Source of the DNA: JACQFV01 sp964593585
GTDB taxonomy: Bacteria > Zixibacteria > MSB-5A5 > WJJR01
Reading direction: 5' to 3'
Length of the DNA: 64,000 bases
Assembly: GCA_964593585.1 (NCBI GenBank)
Contig: CAZQIZ010000006.1
Span: forward strand, 1 to 64,000
Shown: piece after piece, positions 52,952-62,131 of the stretch
Layout of the letters: every line of letters begins with the position of its first letter
How positions within the stretch are numbered: the stretch's first letter is position 1
Notes under the pieces: model-generated
Seen by the model: the letters and a program-made list of their open reading frames with translations, nothing else
Told to the model about the DNA's origin: nothing
Database searches by the model: none
Program-made: the position numbers and the translations under genes

Positions 52952-55354
52952 ATGCGGCTGTTCGCCGCGCTGAATTATCAGCGCAGGAACGAAATCCTTG
53001 GATTTCTGCTGATCGTATTGTGCCTGTTTGTGTGGCTGTCGCTGTTTACGCACCAGCCGGAGGACGACACTTGGATACGCGCCGGCTCCGATGAGGAATG
53101 GGTGGATGGCTACCATCCGCACAACCTCGCCGGGACCGTCGGCGCGCTGATCGCCTATGGCCTCTACGAGTGGTTCGGCTTTTCGGCCTACCTGCTCATC
53201 CTGCTGATTGGCGCCTTCGGGCTGCAGCGTTTTCTCTCGGCGCGGCCGATGGCCCCGGTGCTCTATTCGGCCGGGGCGCTGGCCTGGATCTTTGTGCTGG
53301 GGGTCATTGTCGACCTTCCGGCGGCGGGACGTCAGGATGCCTGGGTCGAAGGGGGACGCACCCTCTCCGGCTGGCTGGGACGCATCTGCGCTGGCGGCAC
53401 AGCCAATTTGCTGGGCGTGGTCGGTGGCGGGTTGATCCTTGGCTCGGCACTGTTGGGTTCGATCCTGCTCATTCTGCCCTGGGACAAGATCAAACTCGCC
53501 CGTCCGGCCAAGAAGTCGGCACGCACCGCGCGCAAAGCCGAACCCGCCACTTCCGGCAAGGAGAAGCAGCCGTCGATCCTGTCGCGCCGCTTCACCGCGC
53601 TGGCCACCGCCATCGCCGGCAAGTACCGCAAGTGGCATCAGGCGCGCACGGAACGCAAACAGGCCGAGGCCGAATTGGTCCAGCAGCGCACTTCCGTCAA
53701 GCGTGACCAACCCACACCGGTCGAGCCGACCCCCGACATCGCGCTGCCCGATTGGGCGGCCTATGAACCGGACAAACCGGCTGGCGTGCCATCGCCAGTG
53801 GAGCAGGCCGAAGCGATCGTTGCCGACCGCGCCGCGCGGGTCGATGAGACCGCCGCTCCCCGTCCCCGGCGGGTGATGAAGATGGTGCGCCAGCCCGAGG
53901 GGACCGATTACCAATTCCCGAGTCTGGAGCTGCTCGAGGAACCGCCGGCGCGGCGTCGCCGTCAGGATGGCCAATCCAACGGCGCCGAGTTGCTCGCCAA
54001 GGCGCTGGCGACCTTCGACGTCGGCATCGACGGCCCGATCGAAACCTATCCCGGTCCGGTCATTACCCGGTATGAGTTCCGTCCCGCGCCCGGAGTGAAG
54101 GTCAATCAGGTTGTGGGATTGGCCGATGATCTGGCGCTGGCCTTGTCGGCGTCGCGGGTACGCATTGTCGCGCCGGTTCCCGGCAAAGCCGCAGTCGGTG
54201 TCGAGGTGCCCAATCGCGACCCGGAAGTGGTGCCGCTGTCCGAGATTCTGGGCAGCGAAGATTTCGCCAACTCCGATGCCCTCCTGCCGCTGGCATTGGG
54301 GCAGACCATTGATGGACAGCCGTTTGTCGCCGATTTGGCGTCGATGCCTCACCTGCTGATTGCTGGCGCCACCGGATCCGGGAAGAGCGTCTGTATCAAC
54401 GTCATCATTACCTCATTGCTGTTCCGTCATCACCCCAACGATGTCCGGCTGCTGTTTGTCGATCCCAAACGGCTGGAGCTGTCGGTCTATGCCGGCATCC
54501 CGCACATGGAACGTCCGGTGGTGACTCACCCGCGCGGAGCGGAGCGGCTTTTGGCCGATGCGGCCCGCGAGATGGATGAGCGTTATAAAACGTTGGCGGG
54601 TATGGGAGTACGGAACATCAACGACTACAATAAGAAGGCCCCCGCCGGCCAGAAGCTGCCCTACATCGTCATCGTCGTCGATGAACTGGCCGACCTGATG
54701 ATGAGTCAGTCGGCCGCACGGATCGAACTTTTGATCACGCGACTGGCGCAGATGGCGCGCGCGGTTGGCATCCACCTGATCCTGGCGACTCAGCGTCCTT
54801 CGGTCGACGTCATCACCGGCCTGATTAAGGCCAACTTTTCATGTCGGATCGCCTTCCAAGTTGCCAGCAAGATCGACTCGCGCACCATCCTCGATGTCAA
54901 CGGCGCCGACAAACTGCTGGGACGGGGCGACATGCTCTATCTCTCGCCCGGGGTGGCCGAGCCTGTCCGTGTTCACGGCGCCTACATCTCCAACTCCGAG
55001 ACTTCGGCCATCGTTGAGTTCCTCCGCGCCCAGAACGTGTCTCCAGAAGCCCTGCCGACCTTCTCCGGCACGGTCGAAGTCGACGCCGGCGGCGATTCGG
55101 AAGGGGACGAGAGCGATCCGGATGGCTCCAGCGACAAGCTGTTTCAGGAGGCCGCCGAGGTCGTTATCCGCCACAAGCAAGGTTCTGTTTCCCTCCTCCA
55201 GCGTCGGCTGGGAATTGGCTACCAACGTGCCGCCCGGCTAATCGACAAACTCGAGGAATCGGGCATTGTCGGGGCCTATGACGGCAGCAAGGCCCGCGAG
55301 GTCCTTTGGTCGATGCAGGATTACGAGGACCGCTTCGCCAAATCGCAAGATTAA
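52952..55354 (+). CDS. ftsK: DNA translocase FtsK/SpoIIIE
   Basis: 800 aa from the ATG at 52952. Four membrane segments at the N-terminus (about 15-190), a charged linker, then the motor with AGATGSGKSVCINVI (Walker A), VIVVDELADLM (Walker B), LILATQRPSVDVITG, and a C-terminal winged-helix gamma domain (about 740-790) that recognises KOPS-like sites. It moves chromosome ends at the septum. It is shorter than E. coli FtsK because the linker is short. It is followed by the LolA-like gene with a separate upstream region. Confidence 0.94.
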   Translation: MRLFAALNYQRRNEILGFLLIVLCLFVWLSLFTHQPEDDTWIRAGSDEEWVDGYHPHNLAGTVGALIAYGLYEWFGFSAYLLILLIGAFGLQRFLSARPMAPVLYSAGALAWIFVLGVIVDLPAAGRQDAWVEGGRTLSGWLGRICAGGTANLLGVVGGGLILGSALLGSILLILPWDKIKLARPAKKSARTARKAEPATSGKEKQPSILSRRFTALATAIAGKYRKWHQARTERKQAEAELVQQRTSVKRDQPTPVEPTPDIALPDWAAYEPDKPAGVPSPVEQAEAIVADRAARVDETAAPRPRRVMKMVRQPEGTDYQFPSLELLEEPPARRRRQDGQSNGAELLAKALATFDVGIDGPIETYPGPVITRYEFRPAPGVKVNQVVGLADDLALALSASRVRIVAPVPGKAAVGVEVPNRDPEVVPLSEILGSEDFANSDALLPLALGQTIDGQPFVADLASMPHLLIAGATGSGKSVCINVIITSLLFRHHPNDVRLLFVDPKRLELSVYAGIPHMERPVVTHPRGAERLLADAAREMDERYKTLAGMGVRNINDYNKKAPAGQKLPYIVIVVDELADLMMSQSAARIELLITRLAQMARAVGIHLILATQRPSVDVITGLIKANFSCRIAFQVASKIDSRTILDVNGADKLLGRGDMLYLSPGVAEPVRVHGAYISNSETSAIVEFLRAQNVSPEALPTFSGTVEVDAGGDSEGDESDPDGSSDKLFQEAAEVVIRHKQGSVSLLQRRLGIGYQRAARLIDKLEESGIVGAYDGSKAREVLWSMQDYEDRFAKSQD

Positions 55355-55480
55355 GCCACTGTAATTCAATAGCTTAGTCGTCGGGCGGAGTTCCGGGGCG
55401 CTTTTCCGGGACCCAAATCGGGCTGGAGTGTATTATATTCGTCCAATCCGAGCAACCTACCTTTGCGGGTATTCAATGTC

Positions 55481-56194
55481 ATGATGAAGCTACGTCCGAA
55501 CCATCTGTCAATCTATGTCCGCCCGATTCTGGCCGGGGCGGCGGCCTGTCTGGTCCTGTCCGGGTCGCCGGATTCAGCCATTTCCTGTCCGGCCGATTCG
55601 GTCCTAAATCTGTTCGAGTCCAGTCTGCCGCAGGACCAGGTCACCAAGGTGAAGTACCGCAAGGAATCCCGGTCGCTGGTCTTCGGGGAACGTCCCGCCG
55701 AGGAAGGTACCCTGTGGCTCGGTCCGCCGAAACGATATCGGATCGAGGCCGGCAAGCAGGTGATCGTGCGCGGGGATGACACGCTTTGGACCTACACCCC
55801 TGAAAGCGGCCAGGTCACGTTGCGGGTGGGTGAACTGGATTCGCTCGAGTTCGGCCCGGCCGGATTCTTTGGGTCGCTGCGTCATGACTTTCTGCCGACC
55901 GACTGCGCCGTGGACACCGTCGACGGCAACCCCTGGCTGCGGGTGCGTCTGGCCGCCAAGACCGAAACTGCCCCGATCCAGCGTCTGGCGCTTTGGATCG
56001 ACCCGGCCACGCATCGGGTCCAGATCGCCGAGTACGTTGACTACAATGAAGAGAGCTCCCGCCTGACTTTCTCCAAGTTCGAGTCCGAAAAGTCCGGCGG
56101 GGCTGATCGCTTTGTCTTCATCTATCCCAGGAATGTCGAACGCATCGTCCTGCCCGCGGTCAAGAGCGGCCAGGCCCATGATGAGGGTGATTGA
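55481..56194 (+). CDS. LolA-like outer-membrane lipoprotein carrier protein
   Basis: 237 aa with a signal-peptide-like N-terminus. A half-barrel of strands is visible in the order QVTKVKYRKESRSLVFGER, GTLWLGPPKRYRIEAG, VIVRGDDTLWTYTPESGQV and LRVRLAAKTETAPIQRLALWID, which is the LolA/LolB-type pattern, including the P-x-RYRIE stretch. It would carry lipoproteins across the periplasm. No lipobox is obvious, so it is closer to LolA than LolB. A TATTAT box lies about 45 bases upstream (55432). Its end overlaps rimO by 17 bases. Confidence 0.72.
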   Translation: MMKLRPNHLSIYVRPILAGAAACLVLSGSPDSAISCPADSVLNLFESSLPQDQVTKVKYRKESRSLVFGERPAEEGTLWLGPPKRYRIEAGKQVIVRGDDTLWTYTPESGQVTLRVGELDSLEFGPAGFFGSLRHDFLPTDCAVDTVDGNPWLRVRLAAKTETAPIQRLALWIDPATHRVQIAEYVDYNEESSRLTFSKFESEKSGGADRFVFIYPRNVERIVLPAVKSGQAHDEGD

Positions 56195-57617
56195 TCTGAA
56201 GCCGCTGCCGCGCCATGACATCACGTCCACCGCGACGCCATCCGGCCCGCGGGGGACGGTCTATTTGCGCACCCTCGGCTGCCCGAAGAATGAAGCCGAT
56301 GGCTCGGCGCTGGTCCGTCATCTCGAAGCGGCCGGCTGGGAAGTGGTCGACGATCCGGCGCATGCCGATGCCGAGATCGTCAATACCTGCGGCTTTATAG
56401 AGCAGACCAAAGTCGAGTCGCTTGATGCGATCTTCGAGGCGGTCGAGCGCAAGAACGGCGGCCCGCGCCGGCTGATCGTCACCGGCTGCCTGGCGCAGCG
56501 GTATCCGCAGCAACTGGCCGGGCAGATCGAAGGTCTCGATGCGATCGTCGGCTTCAACCGGCCGGAACTGGTCGAACAGGCGTTGCGCGCCCCCCGCGCC
56601 AACAGCGCCCCCGCCTGCTGGGTGGAAAAGCCCGATGCGGTCTACCGCGAGCACACCACTCACTGGACCTTTGATGCCCGTCATCCCGCGCCGCTGTCGG
56701 CCTACATCAAGGTCGGCGACGGCTGCGACAACGCCTGCCGCTTCTGTGCCATCCTGCTCATCCGCGGACGGCTCCGGTCGCGCTCACTGGAGGCCATTGT
56801 CGCCGAGGCCAGCGCGCTGGTCGAACATGGCAGCCGTGAGATCATCCTGGTCTCGCAGGACACGACCTCGTGGGGGATGGACCTTCCCGATCGTCCGGGA
56901 CTCGACACTCTGTTGGAGCGTCTCAACGACATCCCCGGAGATTTCTGGATCCGGGTTATGTACGCGCACCCCGCCTTCCTGCGCGAGGAGCACATCGCCG
57001 CGATCGGCGCCTGCGAGAAGGTTGTGCCGTACCTGGACATGCCGCTGCAGCACATCTCCGACCGGATGCTGCGCATCATGAACCGTCACACGACGCGGCA
57101 AGCAACCCAGGCGAAGATCGACGCGCTTCGTCGCGTCCGGCCGGGCATCACCCTGCGCACCACCTTCATCATCGGGCATCCCGGCGAGACGACCTCCGAT
57201 TTCGAAGAACTGCTGGCCTTTGCCGCCGATAACGCCTTCGAGCGCATGGGCGGCTTCATTTACTCGGCGGAAGAGGGCACGCCCGCGGCGCGATTCCGCG
57301 GTCGGGTCCGCGCCGCCATCGCGCGCGAACGTCTGGAACGACTGAATGACGCCTATGATCGTTGGTCGTCCGCACAATCGGTCGACCGCGTCGGCGCCCG
57401 TTTGCGATGCCTGATCGAACGGCGGCTCGACGATGGTTCCTGGGAGGGGCGCAGCCCATTCGATGCGCCCGACATCGACGGCCGCGTGATCCTGCCGGCC
57501 ACCGACCGGATCACTCCCGGATTCCACCCGGTGCTGATCCGTCGGGCCGACGGCGTCGACCTGCACGCGGTCGGCGCGGACATGCCGGCGGCCCTGGTTC
57601 TGGAGAAAACGCCATGA
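56178..57617 (+). CDS. rimO: Ribosomal protein S12 methylthiotransferase
   Basis: 479 aa. UPF0004 domain with LGCPKNEADG, NTCGFIEQTK and VTGCLAQRYP (three Cys for the auxiliary cluster), radical-SAM GDGCDNACRFCAILLIRGRLRSR (CxxxCxxC) and a C-terminal TRAM domain (about 415-475). The GCPKN signature marks RimO over MiaB. It adds a methylthio group to an Asp of S12. Start is inside the LolA-like gene; a later ATG is possible. Confidence 0.93.
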   Translation: MMRVIDLKPLPRHDITSTATPSGPRGTVYLRTLGCPKNEADGSALVRHLEAAGWEVVDDPAHADAEIVNTCGFIEQTKVESLDAIFEAVERKNGGPRRLIVTGCLAQRYPQQLAGQIEGLDAIVGFNRPELVEQALRAPRANSAPACWVEKPDAVYREHTTHWTFDARHPAPLSAYIKVGDGCDNACRFCAILLIRGRLRSRSLEAIVAEASALVEHGSREIILVSQDTTSWGMDLPDRPGLDTLLERLNDIPGDFWIRVMYAHPAFLREEHIAAIGACEKVVPYLDMPLQHISDRMLRIMNRHTTRQATQAKIDALRRVRPGITLRTTFIIGHPGETTSDFEELLAFAADNAFERMGGFIYSAEEGTPAARFRGRVRAAIARERLERLNDAYDRWSSAQSVDRVGARLRCLIERRLDDGSWEGRSPFDAPDIDGRVILPATDRITPGFHPVLIRRADGVDLHAVGADMPAALVLEKTP

Positions 57618-58303
57618 AGACACACAGCCCGATTACCAGCAAGCGCGGCATCCTGGTGGGACGTCCCCTGGCGATGACCATGCTGTTTGCCTGGCTTTTG
57701 TCGCTGGTGGGATTCATCCACCTGTTGCGCCAGAACCAACAGCTGGCGCATCTGGTCCAAACCCAGCAGGATGAGATGATGCAGCAGCGCGAGCAGATCG
57801 TCTCGTTGCAACAGCGGCTGCGGATTCTTGAAGCGGTCGAGGACATGCAGAGCAATCTCAGTCCCGACGAGGAAGTGCACCTTGCGCACAACGTCTACCA
57901 TTACAGCGAGCGTCATGGCCTCGATCCGCTCCTGGTGTTGGCGCTCATCCGCGTCGAGTCCGGGTTTTCGCCCGCGGCGGTCTCGCCGGTGGGGGCATTG
58001 GGACTGATGCAGGTGATGCCGTCGACGGCGCGCTTCATTGCCGACTCGCGCGGCTGGAGTTGGCCCGGCGAGGAACGTTTGTTTGATCCGGTCTACAATC
58101 TGCGGCTGGCCACCACCTACCTCTCCGACCTGATTTCCAAGTTTGGCAGTGTCGAACAGGCGCTGATTGCATACAATTGGGGAGAGGGGGCGGTGCTCGA
58201 AATGATGGAGACCGGACAGCCCCTGCCGCGCGGCTTCGCCCAGCGCGTGTTGTCCACCTATGACCGGCTGCAGCGCCGCTATGGGTCGTCGAAACCGGAT
58301 TAG
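57614..58303 (+). CDS. Membrane-anchored lytic transglycosylase (SLT domain)
   Basis: 229 aa from the ATG overlapping the rimO stop (ATGA). One N-terminal membrane anchor (about 20-38), a coiled-coil-like stretch rich in Gln/Glu (about 40-80), then an SLT domain: ALIRVESGFSPAAVSPVGALGLMQVMPSTA has the catalytic Glu and the GLMQ motif, and YNWGEGAVLE lies in the substrate cleft. It cleaves peptidoglycan glycan strands in the periplasm. Similar to the MltC/MltE/Slt group. Confidence 0.9.
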   Translation: MKTHSPITSKRGILVGRPLAMTMLFAWLLSLVGFIHLLRQNQQLAHLVQTQQDEMMQQREQIVSLQQRLRILEAVEDMQSNLSPDEEVHLAHNVYHYSERHGLDPLLVLALIRVESGFSPAAVSPVGALGLMQVMPSTARFIADSRGWSWPGEERLFDPVYNLRLATTYLSDLISKFGSVEQALIAYNWGEGAVLEMMETGQPLPRGFAQRVLSTYDRLQRRYGSSKPD

Positions 58304-58949
58304 CCCGCCCTCACCATTCGTCATTCGCAGTTTCGTATGCATGTGCTGGCTTTGGGCCGGCGCTGTGACCGTGTCGGCGGACACGTTGTCGGTTGCCGAC
58401 ACAGTGCCACCAACCCACCGCGCGTTTGTCGACAGCAGTCTGCGCGACCTGGCGCATCGGGCGGTGGCCGAATTCACCCCGTACCGCTCGCGCCCGCTGA
58501 CGATTGTGCCCGACACCGTGGGCGACAGCGCGGGCGTCTTTGCGCAGGCGCTGGCCGCGACCCTGTCCCGGCGCGGGCTGCTCATTCGCGACAACGGCGC
58601 CGCCCTTGACAGCGCCGATCTCTGGCTTTTGCGCTACACCGTGGCTCCGCGGCGGCTCTCGCTCACCGAACCGCACCGCCGGAGTTTCCTCGGACGGATC
58701 TGGGTCAAGCGCACGCTCCAGGCCGGCGCCGATCTGCGGGTGCACGACCTGTCGGATTCGGCCGAGGTCTGGTCGGGGCATGTCGACACGAGCTACACCG
58801 ATTGGGTGGCCAAGCGCGACTTGAAACATCTCGCCGATGCCGAGTATGCGCCGCGCGCGCCCTCGACGGGCTGGGAGAAGGCCCAATGGCCGCTGATTGC
58901 CGGCGGCGCGGCCGCGGTGATCGGAGTGCTTGTGCTGGCGCTGCGCTGA
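58281..58949 (+). CDS. Hypothetical protein with N-terminal signal and C-terminal membrane helix
   Basis: About 222 aa; the start is uncertain (ATG at 58260 or 58281), and the frame begins within the end of the transglycosylase gene. A hydrophobic stretch with cleavage-like VTVSADT (about 25-34), a mixed central domain, and a C-terminal tail helix (IAGGAAAVIGVLVLALR, about 205-221) are visible. I do not recognise the family. Between the transglycosylase and the BamD-like gene, a cell-envelope role is likely from context only. Confidence 0.55.
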   Translation: MGRRNRISPPSPFVIRSFVCMCWLWAGAVTVSADTLSVADTVPPTHRAFVDSSLRDLAHRAVAEFTPYRSRPLTIVPDTVGDSAGVFAQALAATLSRRGLLIRDNGAALDSADLWLLRYTVAPRRLSLTEPHRRSFLGRIWVKRTLQAGADLRVHDLSDSAEVWSGHVDTSYTDWVAKRDLKHLADAEYAPRAPSTGWEKAQWPLIAGGAAAVIGVLVLALR

Positions 58950-59008
58950 GGGATCGCGATTGACTCGCTCCGTCGCATGTGCGTTAATGCCCGCGCCTAC
59001 GAGGGACT

Positions 59009-59821
59009 ATGCCTGACCGTCGACCGATCAATCCGCTTTCGCCCTGGCGCCTGACGCTGGGTGTGTGCCTGGCCGCGTTGGTGATCGGCTCCTGCGGGGG
59101 CAGCGCGCCGCCGTCGGTGAGCACCGACTCGGCCGCCGACATGTTCTCCCGGGCCAAGGCGCACTACGAGAAAGGCGACTGGATGAAAGCGAAAGTCGCC
59201 TTCGAGTCGCTGATCTACAGCTACCCCGGCGCGGCGATTGTCGATTCCGCGCAGTTCCTGCTTGCGATGTGCAGTTACAACATCAAGGACTACATCATCG
59301 CCGCCGATGAGTTCCGCCGGCTGCGCGCGCGCTATCCCAACAGTCCGCTGGTTGACGACGGCGACCTGTTGCGTTGCCGCGCGCTGTTGAAAATCGCGCC
59401 GAAGAACGCCGGGCTGGATCAGGAGAAGACGCTGGAGGCGATCACCGAAATCCGTCTGTACAAGGACCGTCATCCGCTCTCGCCCCACATCGCCACGGCC
59501 GATTCACTGCTGCGCGAGGCCTCCGGACGGCTCTCCAAGCGCGACTTCCGCACCGCGACGCTCTACCACCGCCTCGGGCGTTACCAGGCGGCGCGGATCT
59601 ATTACCAGCAGGTGATCGACAACTACACCGATTCGCCCTATGTCCCCGACTGTCTCTACCAGATGGCCGAGGGCTACCGCAAGCAGGACTCGACCGACCG
59701 GGCGCTGGAGTATTACGAGAAGATGATCTACCTGTATCCCGATGCGGAAAACGCCGCGAAGGCGAAGAAGCGCATCGCGGATCTGGCGCAATCGCGCGAC
59801 ACCGCGCGCGTGCCGGAATAA
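59009..59821 (+). CDS. bamD: Outer-membrane assembly lipoprotein BamD-like (TPR)
   Basis: 270 aa. An N-terminal segment ends in the lipobox IGSC. Then follow five TPR-like helix pairs, including AHYEKGDWMKAKVAFESLIYSYPG (about 50-74), ADEFRRLRARYPNSPL (about 96-112) and ALEYYEKMIYLYPDAENAAKAK (about 232-253). Length and order fit BamD (YfiO), which scaffolds the BAM barrel-insertion complex in the periplasm. General TPR lipoproteins are the alternative. The nadD gene follows after 22 bases. Confidence 0.82.
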   Translation: MPDRRPINPLSPWRLTLGVCLAALVIGSCGGSAPPSVSTDSAADMFSRAKAHYEKGDWMKAKVAFESLIYSYPGAAIVDSAQFLLAMCSYNIKDYIIAADEFRRLRARYPNSPLVDDGDLLRCRALLKIAPKNAGLDQEKTLEAITEIRLYKDRHPLSPHIATADSLLREASGRLSKRDFRTATLYHRLGRYQAARIYYQQVIDNYTDSPYVPDCLYQMAEGYRKQDSTDRALEYYEKMIYLYPDAENAAKAKKRIADLAQSRDTARVPE

Positions 59822-59843
59822 CCGCCGGCGCGATTCCGTCGCC

Positions 59844-60419
59844 ATGACGCAGACCTTCGTCATTCTGGGCGGCAGTTTCGATCCCTTCCACAACGGGCAT
59901 TGGCGCATGGCCGAGACCGCGCAGGCGCAGCTGGCGGCCGACATCGTGTTGTTTGTTCCGACGGCGCGGTCGCCGTTCAAGCCGCGCGGGCCGCAGGCCT
60001 CCTTCGCCGACCGGGTCGCGATGATCCAGGCCGCCATCGCCGAACAGCCCGGCTGGCGCGTGTCGGATCTTGAGGGACGGCGCGGCGGCGTGTCGTACAC
60101 CATCGACACCCTGCGCGCGCTGCGCGCTGAATTCCCCGACGCCGCATTTCACCTCGTGGTCGGCGCCGATGCCCTCGCCGACTTTCATCGTTGGAAAGAC
60201 TACGAAGAGATTCTCACCATGGCCGAACTGGCCGTCATCGAGCGTCCCGGACGGCCGGCGGTGGCGCCGCGCGTGGCCGCGCGGCAACTGACGATGGCGC
60301 CGATGAATGTTTCCTCGACCGACATCAGACAGCGTGTCCGTCGCGGCGAGGCGATCGACGATCTGGTGCCGGCGGCGGTGGCGCGTTACATCGCCGAGCA
60401 CCGGCTGTATCGCGCCTGA
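59844..60419 (+). CDS. nadD: Nicotinate-nucleotide adenylyltransferase
   Basis: 191 aa. Nucleotidyltransferase motifs: GGSFDPFHNGHWRMAE (HxGH region) and the C-terminal SSTDIRQRVRRG. FVPTARSPFKPRG gives the nicotinate region. It makes deamido-NAD in NAD synthesis. The ATG at 59844 is preferred; an upstream extension to 59742 lies inside the BamD-like gene. Confidence 0.93.
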   Translation: MTQTFVILGGSFDPFHNGHWRMAETAQAQLAADIVLFVPTARSPFKPRGPQASFADRVAMIQAAIAEQPGWRVSDLEGRRGGVSYTIDTLRALRAEFPDAAFHLVVGADALADFHRWKDYEEILTMAELAVIERPGRPAVAPRVAARQLTMAPMNVSSTDIRQRVRRGEAIDDLVPAAVARYIAEHRLYRA

Positions 60420-60438
60420 GCGATTCCCGGCAAGCCGC

Positions 60439-60468
60439 TTGATTTGCGCTTCCGCGCCGGTATATACT
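60439..60468 (+). promoter_or_regulatory. Promoter for the DUF2064 gene
   Basis: -35 TTGATT (60439-60444), 18-bp spacer, -10 TATACT (60463-60468). The expected start is about 60475, ten bases before the ATG. Confidence 0.55.
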
Positions 60469-60484
60469 CGGCACGAGGCGCCCG

Positions 60485-61261
60485 ATGCCATCGCGCAACG
60501 TCATCATCCTCCAGCTCCGCAATCCCGTCGGCAAGTCCGAGCCGCTGCCGGTGTTGCGTGTCTATGATGACATCCACATGCTGCGGCTCAAGCGCGCCCT
60601 GTTCGAAGACACGTTGCATCAGGCGGCGCAGGTTGAGAACGCCGACATCAAGGTGGCGGTGGCCCCGCCTGCGCGCAGCGTCTGGGGGAAGGAGGCGGTC
60701 GCCAGTCTCGCGCGGCGCTACGGCGAGCGGCGCGCCTTCCAGACGCTCGCGGAGCGCTGCGAGGTGATCGGGCAGGGGGTTGCGCCGATCGCCGCGCGCA
60801 CGGCCGAAAACCTGCGCGCCGCGATCAAGGCCGGTTACAAACACATCCTGCTGATGAGCGGCTACCTGCCGACCATCCGCGCCGAGCAGATCGCCGACGC
60901 GCTCAAGTACCTCGCCGAGCATCCGATCATCCTCGGACCGACCATCGAGGGCGGCTGTTACCTTGTGGGTCTGCGCTCCGATTGCCCCGAGGCGGCGCCG
61001 CTGGTTTCGGTCGGCAGCGACACGTCATACAAGGATTCGACCGAAGCGCTGGCCGCCGCCGGGCTCGCGTGGCAGGAGATCGATCTCTGCTACGACATCA
61101 GCCATCAGGAGGACCTCGAGTTCATCGTGCGCGAGATCAACCATGCGCGATTCACCGGCGACGAGGAAATCGGCCTGTGCACCGAAGCGGTCATCTCCGA
61201 GTTCATGAACGAACCGGAGCGCAAGGCCGCCGCCAACCACCGCAAGAAATCCGGCCGCTGA
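60485..61261 (+). CDS. DUF2064-family glycosyltransferase-like protein
   Basis: 258 aa. The N-terminus VIILQLRNPVGKSEPLPVLR and the middle stretch HPIILGPTIEGGCYLVGLRSD match the DUF2064 group (A-family nucleotidyl/glycosyltransferase fold, related to MobA-type proteins); in most members the motif reads GPADDGGYYLIGL, so the Asp-Asp are replaced by Ile-Glu here. The substrate is unknown. GAGG precedes the ATG. It is followed by the creatininase gene, 33 bases later. Confidence 0.7.
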   Translation: MPSRNVIILQLRNPVGKSEPLPVLRVYDDIHMLRLKRALFEDTLHQAAQVENADIKVAVAPPARSVWGKEAVASLARRYGERRAFQTLAERCEVIGQGVAPIAARTAENLRAAIKAGYKHILLMSGYLPTIRAEQIADALKYLAEHPIILGPTIEGGCYLVGLRSDCPEAAPLVSVGSDTSYKDSTEALAAAGLAWQEIDLCYDISHQEDLEFIVREINHARFTGDEEIGLCTEAVISEFMNEPERKAAANHRKKSGR

Positions 61262-61294
61262 CACGGGAGGAAGGGGCGACGCCCCTGCGCCATC

Positions 61295-62029
61295 ATGCCG
61301 ACCTACTGGGAAGACCTCAACTGGGCCGAGTTCCGCGAACGCGTCCCCGCCGAGTTTCGCACCGCGATCATTCCGATCGGCACGGTCGAAGCGCACGGTG
61401 TCGGTCCGCTCGGCACCGACAACATGATCCCCATCGATCTGGTTGCCCAAGTCGCCGATGATCTCAAGGCGCTGGTCTGCCCGCCTATCCACTATGGCCA
61501 GGTGCGCGGACTGGCCGGTTATCCCGGCGCCATCGCCGTGGAGGAACGCACCCTCGGCGATTATTGCGCCCAGATTTTCCGCGGGATCGCTTCCTGGGGG
61601 ATGGACACCATTGTGGTGATCAATGGCCATGGCGGCAACACGAACACGCTGAAAAACGCCGCGTGGGAGACGCACGCCGCCACCGGCGTCAAGATCCTCG
61701 TGGTCGACTGGTGGTTTCTGGCCTACTCCGTGTGCGAGGAGGTCTTCGGGCAGACCGGCGGACACGCGGGCACCGACGAAAACGCCTACACCATGGCGAT
61801 CCGTCCCGACACCATCCACGCCGACTGGTACAAGGATGAGATGACCTTCACGTTTGAAAACGGCGTGACTGCCTACCCCATCCCCGGCCCGGTCATCACC
61901 TACAAGAAAGGACAGGGCGCGCCGGTCTTCGACATGGAAAAGGCGCGCCGCTATCGCGAAGGCGCCATCAAGAAGGTCCGCGACTATTGCCAGATGGTCC
62001 TGGCCAAGTGGGATGTGCTGGGACTGTAG
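61295..62029 (+). CDS. Creatininase-family amidohydrolase
   Basis: 244 aa. Metal ligands and catalytic motifs IIPIGTVEAHGVGPLGTDN, VINGHGGNTNTLKNA and GHAGTDENAYTMAI are intact. The family includes creatinine amidohydrolase and enzymes opening other cyclic amides, such as those in riboflavin/F420 or mycofactocin routes. The actual substrate is not evident. Two GC-rich hairpins follow the stop. Confidence 0.83.
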   Translation: MPTYWEDLNWAEFRERVPAEFRTAIIPIGTVEAHGVGPLGTDNMIPIDLVAQVADDLKALVCPPIHYGQVRGLAGYPGAIAVEERTLGDYCAQIFRGIASWGMDTIVVINGHGGNTNTLKNAAWETHAATGVKILVVDWWFLAYSVCEEVFGQTGGHAGTDENAYTMAIRPDTIHADWYKDEMTFTFENGVTAYPIPGPVITYKKGQGAPVFDMEKARRYREGAIKKVRDYCQMVLAKWDVLGL

Positions 62030-62047
62030 TCTCCCTCCGCAGGCGTA

Positions 62048-62070
62048 ACAAGGGGCTGAAAGCCCCTTGT
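62048..62070 (+). terminator. Hairpin after the creatininase gene
   Basis: ACAAGGGGCT and AGCCCCTTGT form a perfect 10-bp stem with a 3-base loop, 19 bases after the stop. No T-tract follows, so termination here is not certain. Confidence 0.55.
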
Positions 62071-62082
62071 GCCCCCGCAACG

Positions 62083-62108
62083 AAAAAGGGCGGGTCGCAG
62101 ACCCGCCC
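62083..62108 (-). terminator. Intrinsic terminator of the outer-membrane barrel gene
   Basis: On the minus strand GGGCGGGTC and GACCCGCCC form a 9-bp stem with a 3-base loop, followed by TTTTTCGTT. It lies 24 bases after the stop of the minus-strand gene. Confidence 0.8.
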
Positions 62109-62131
62109 TCAACTGCGTCTGACAATTCACC

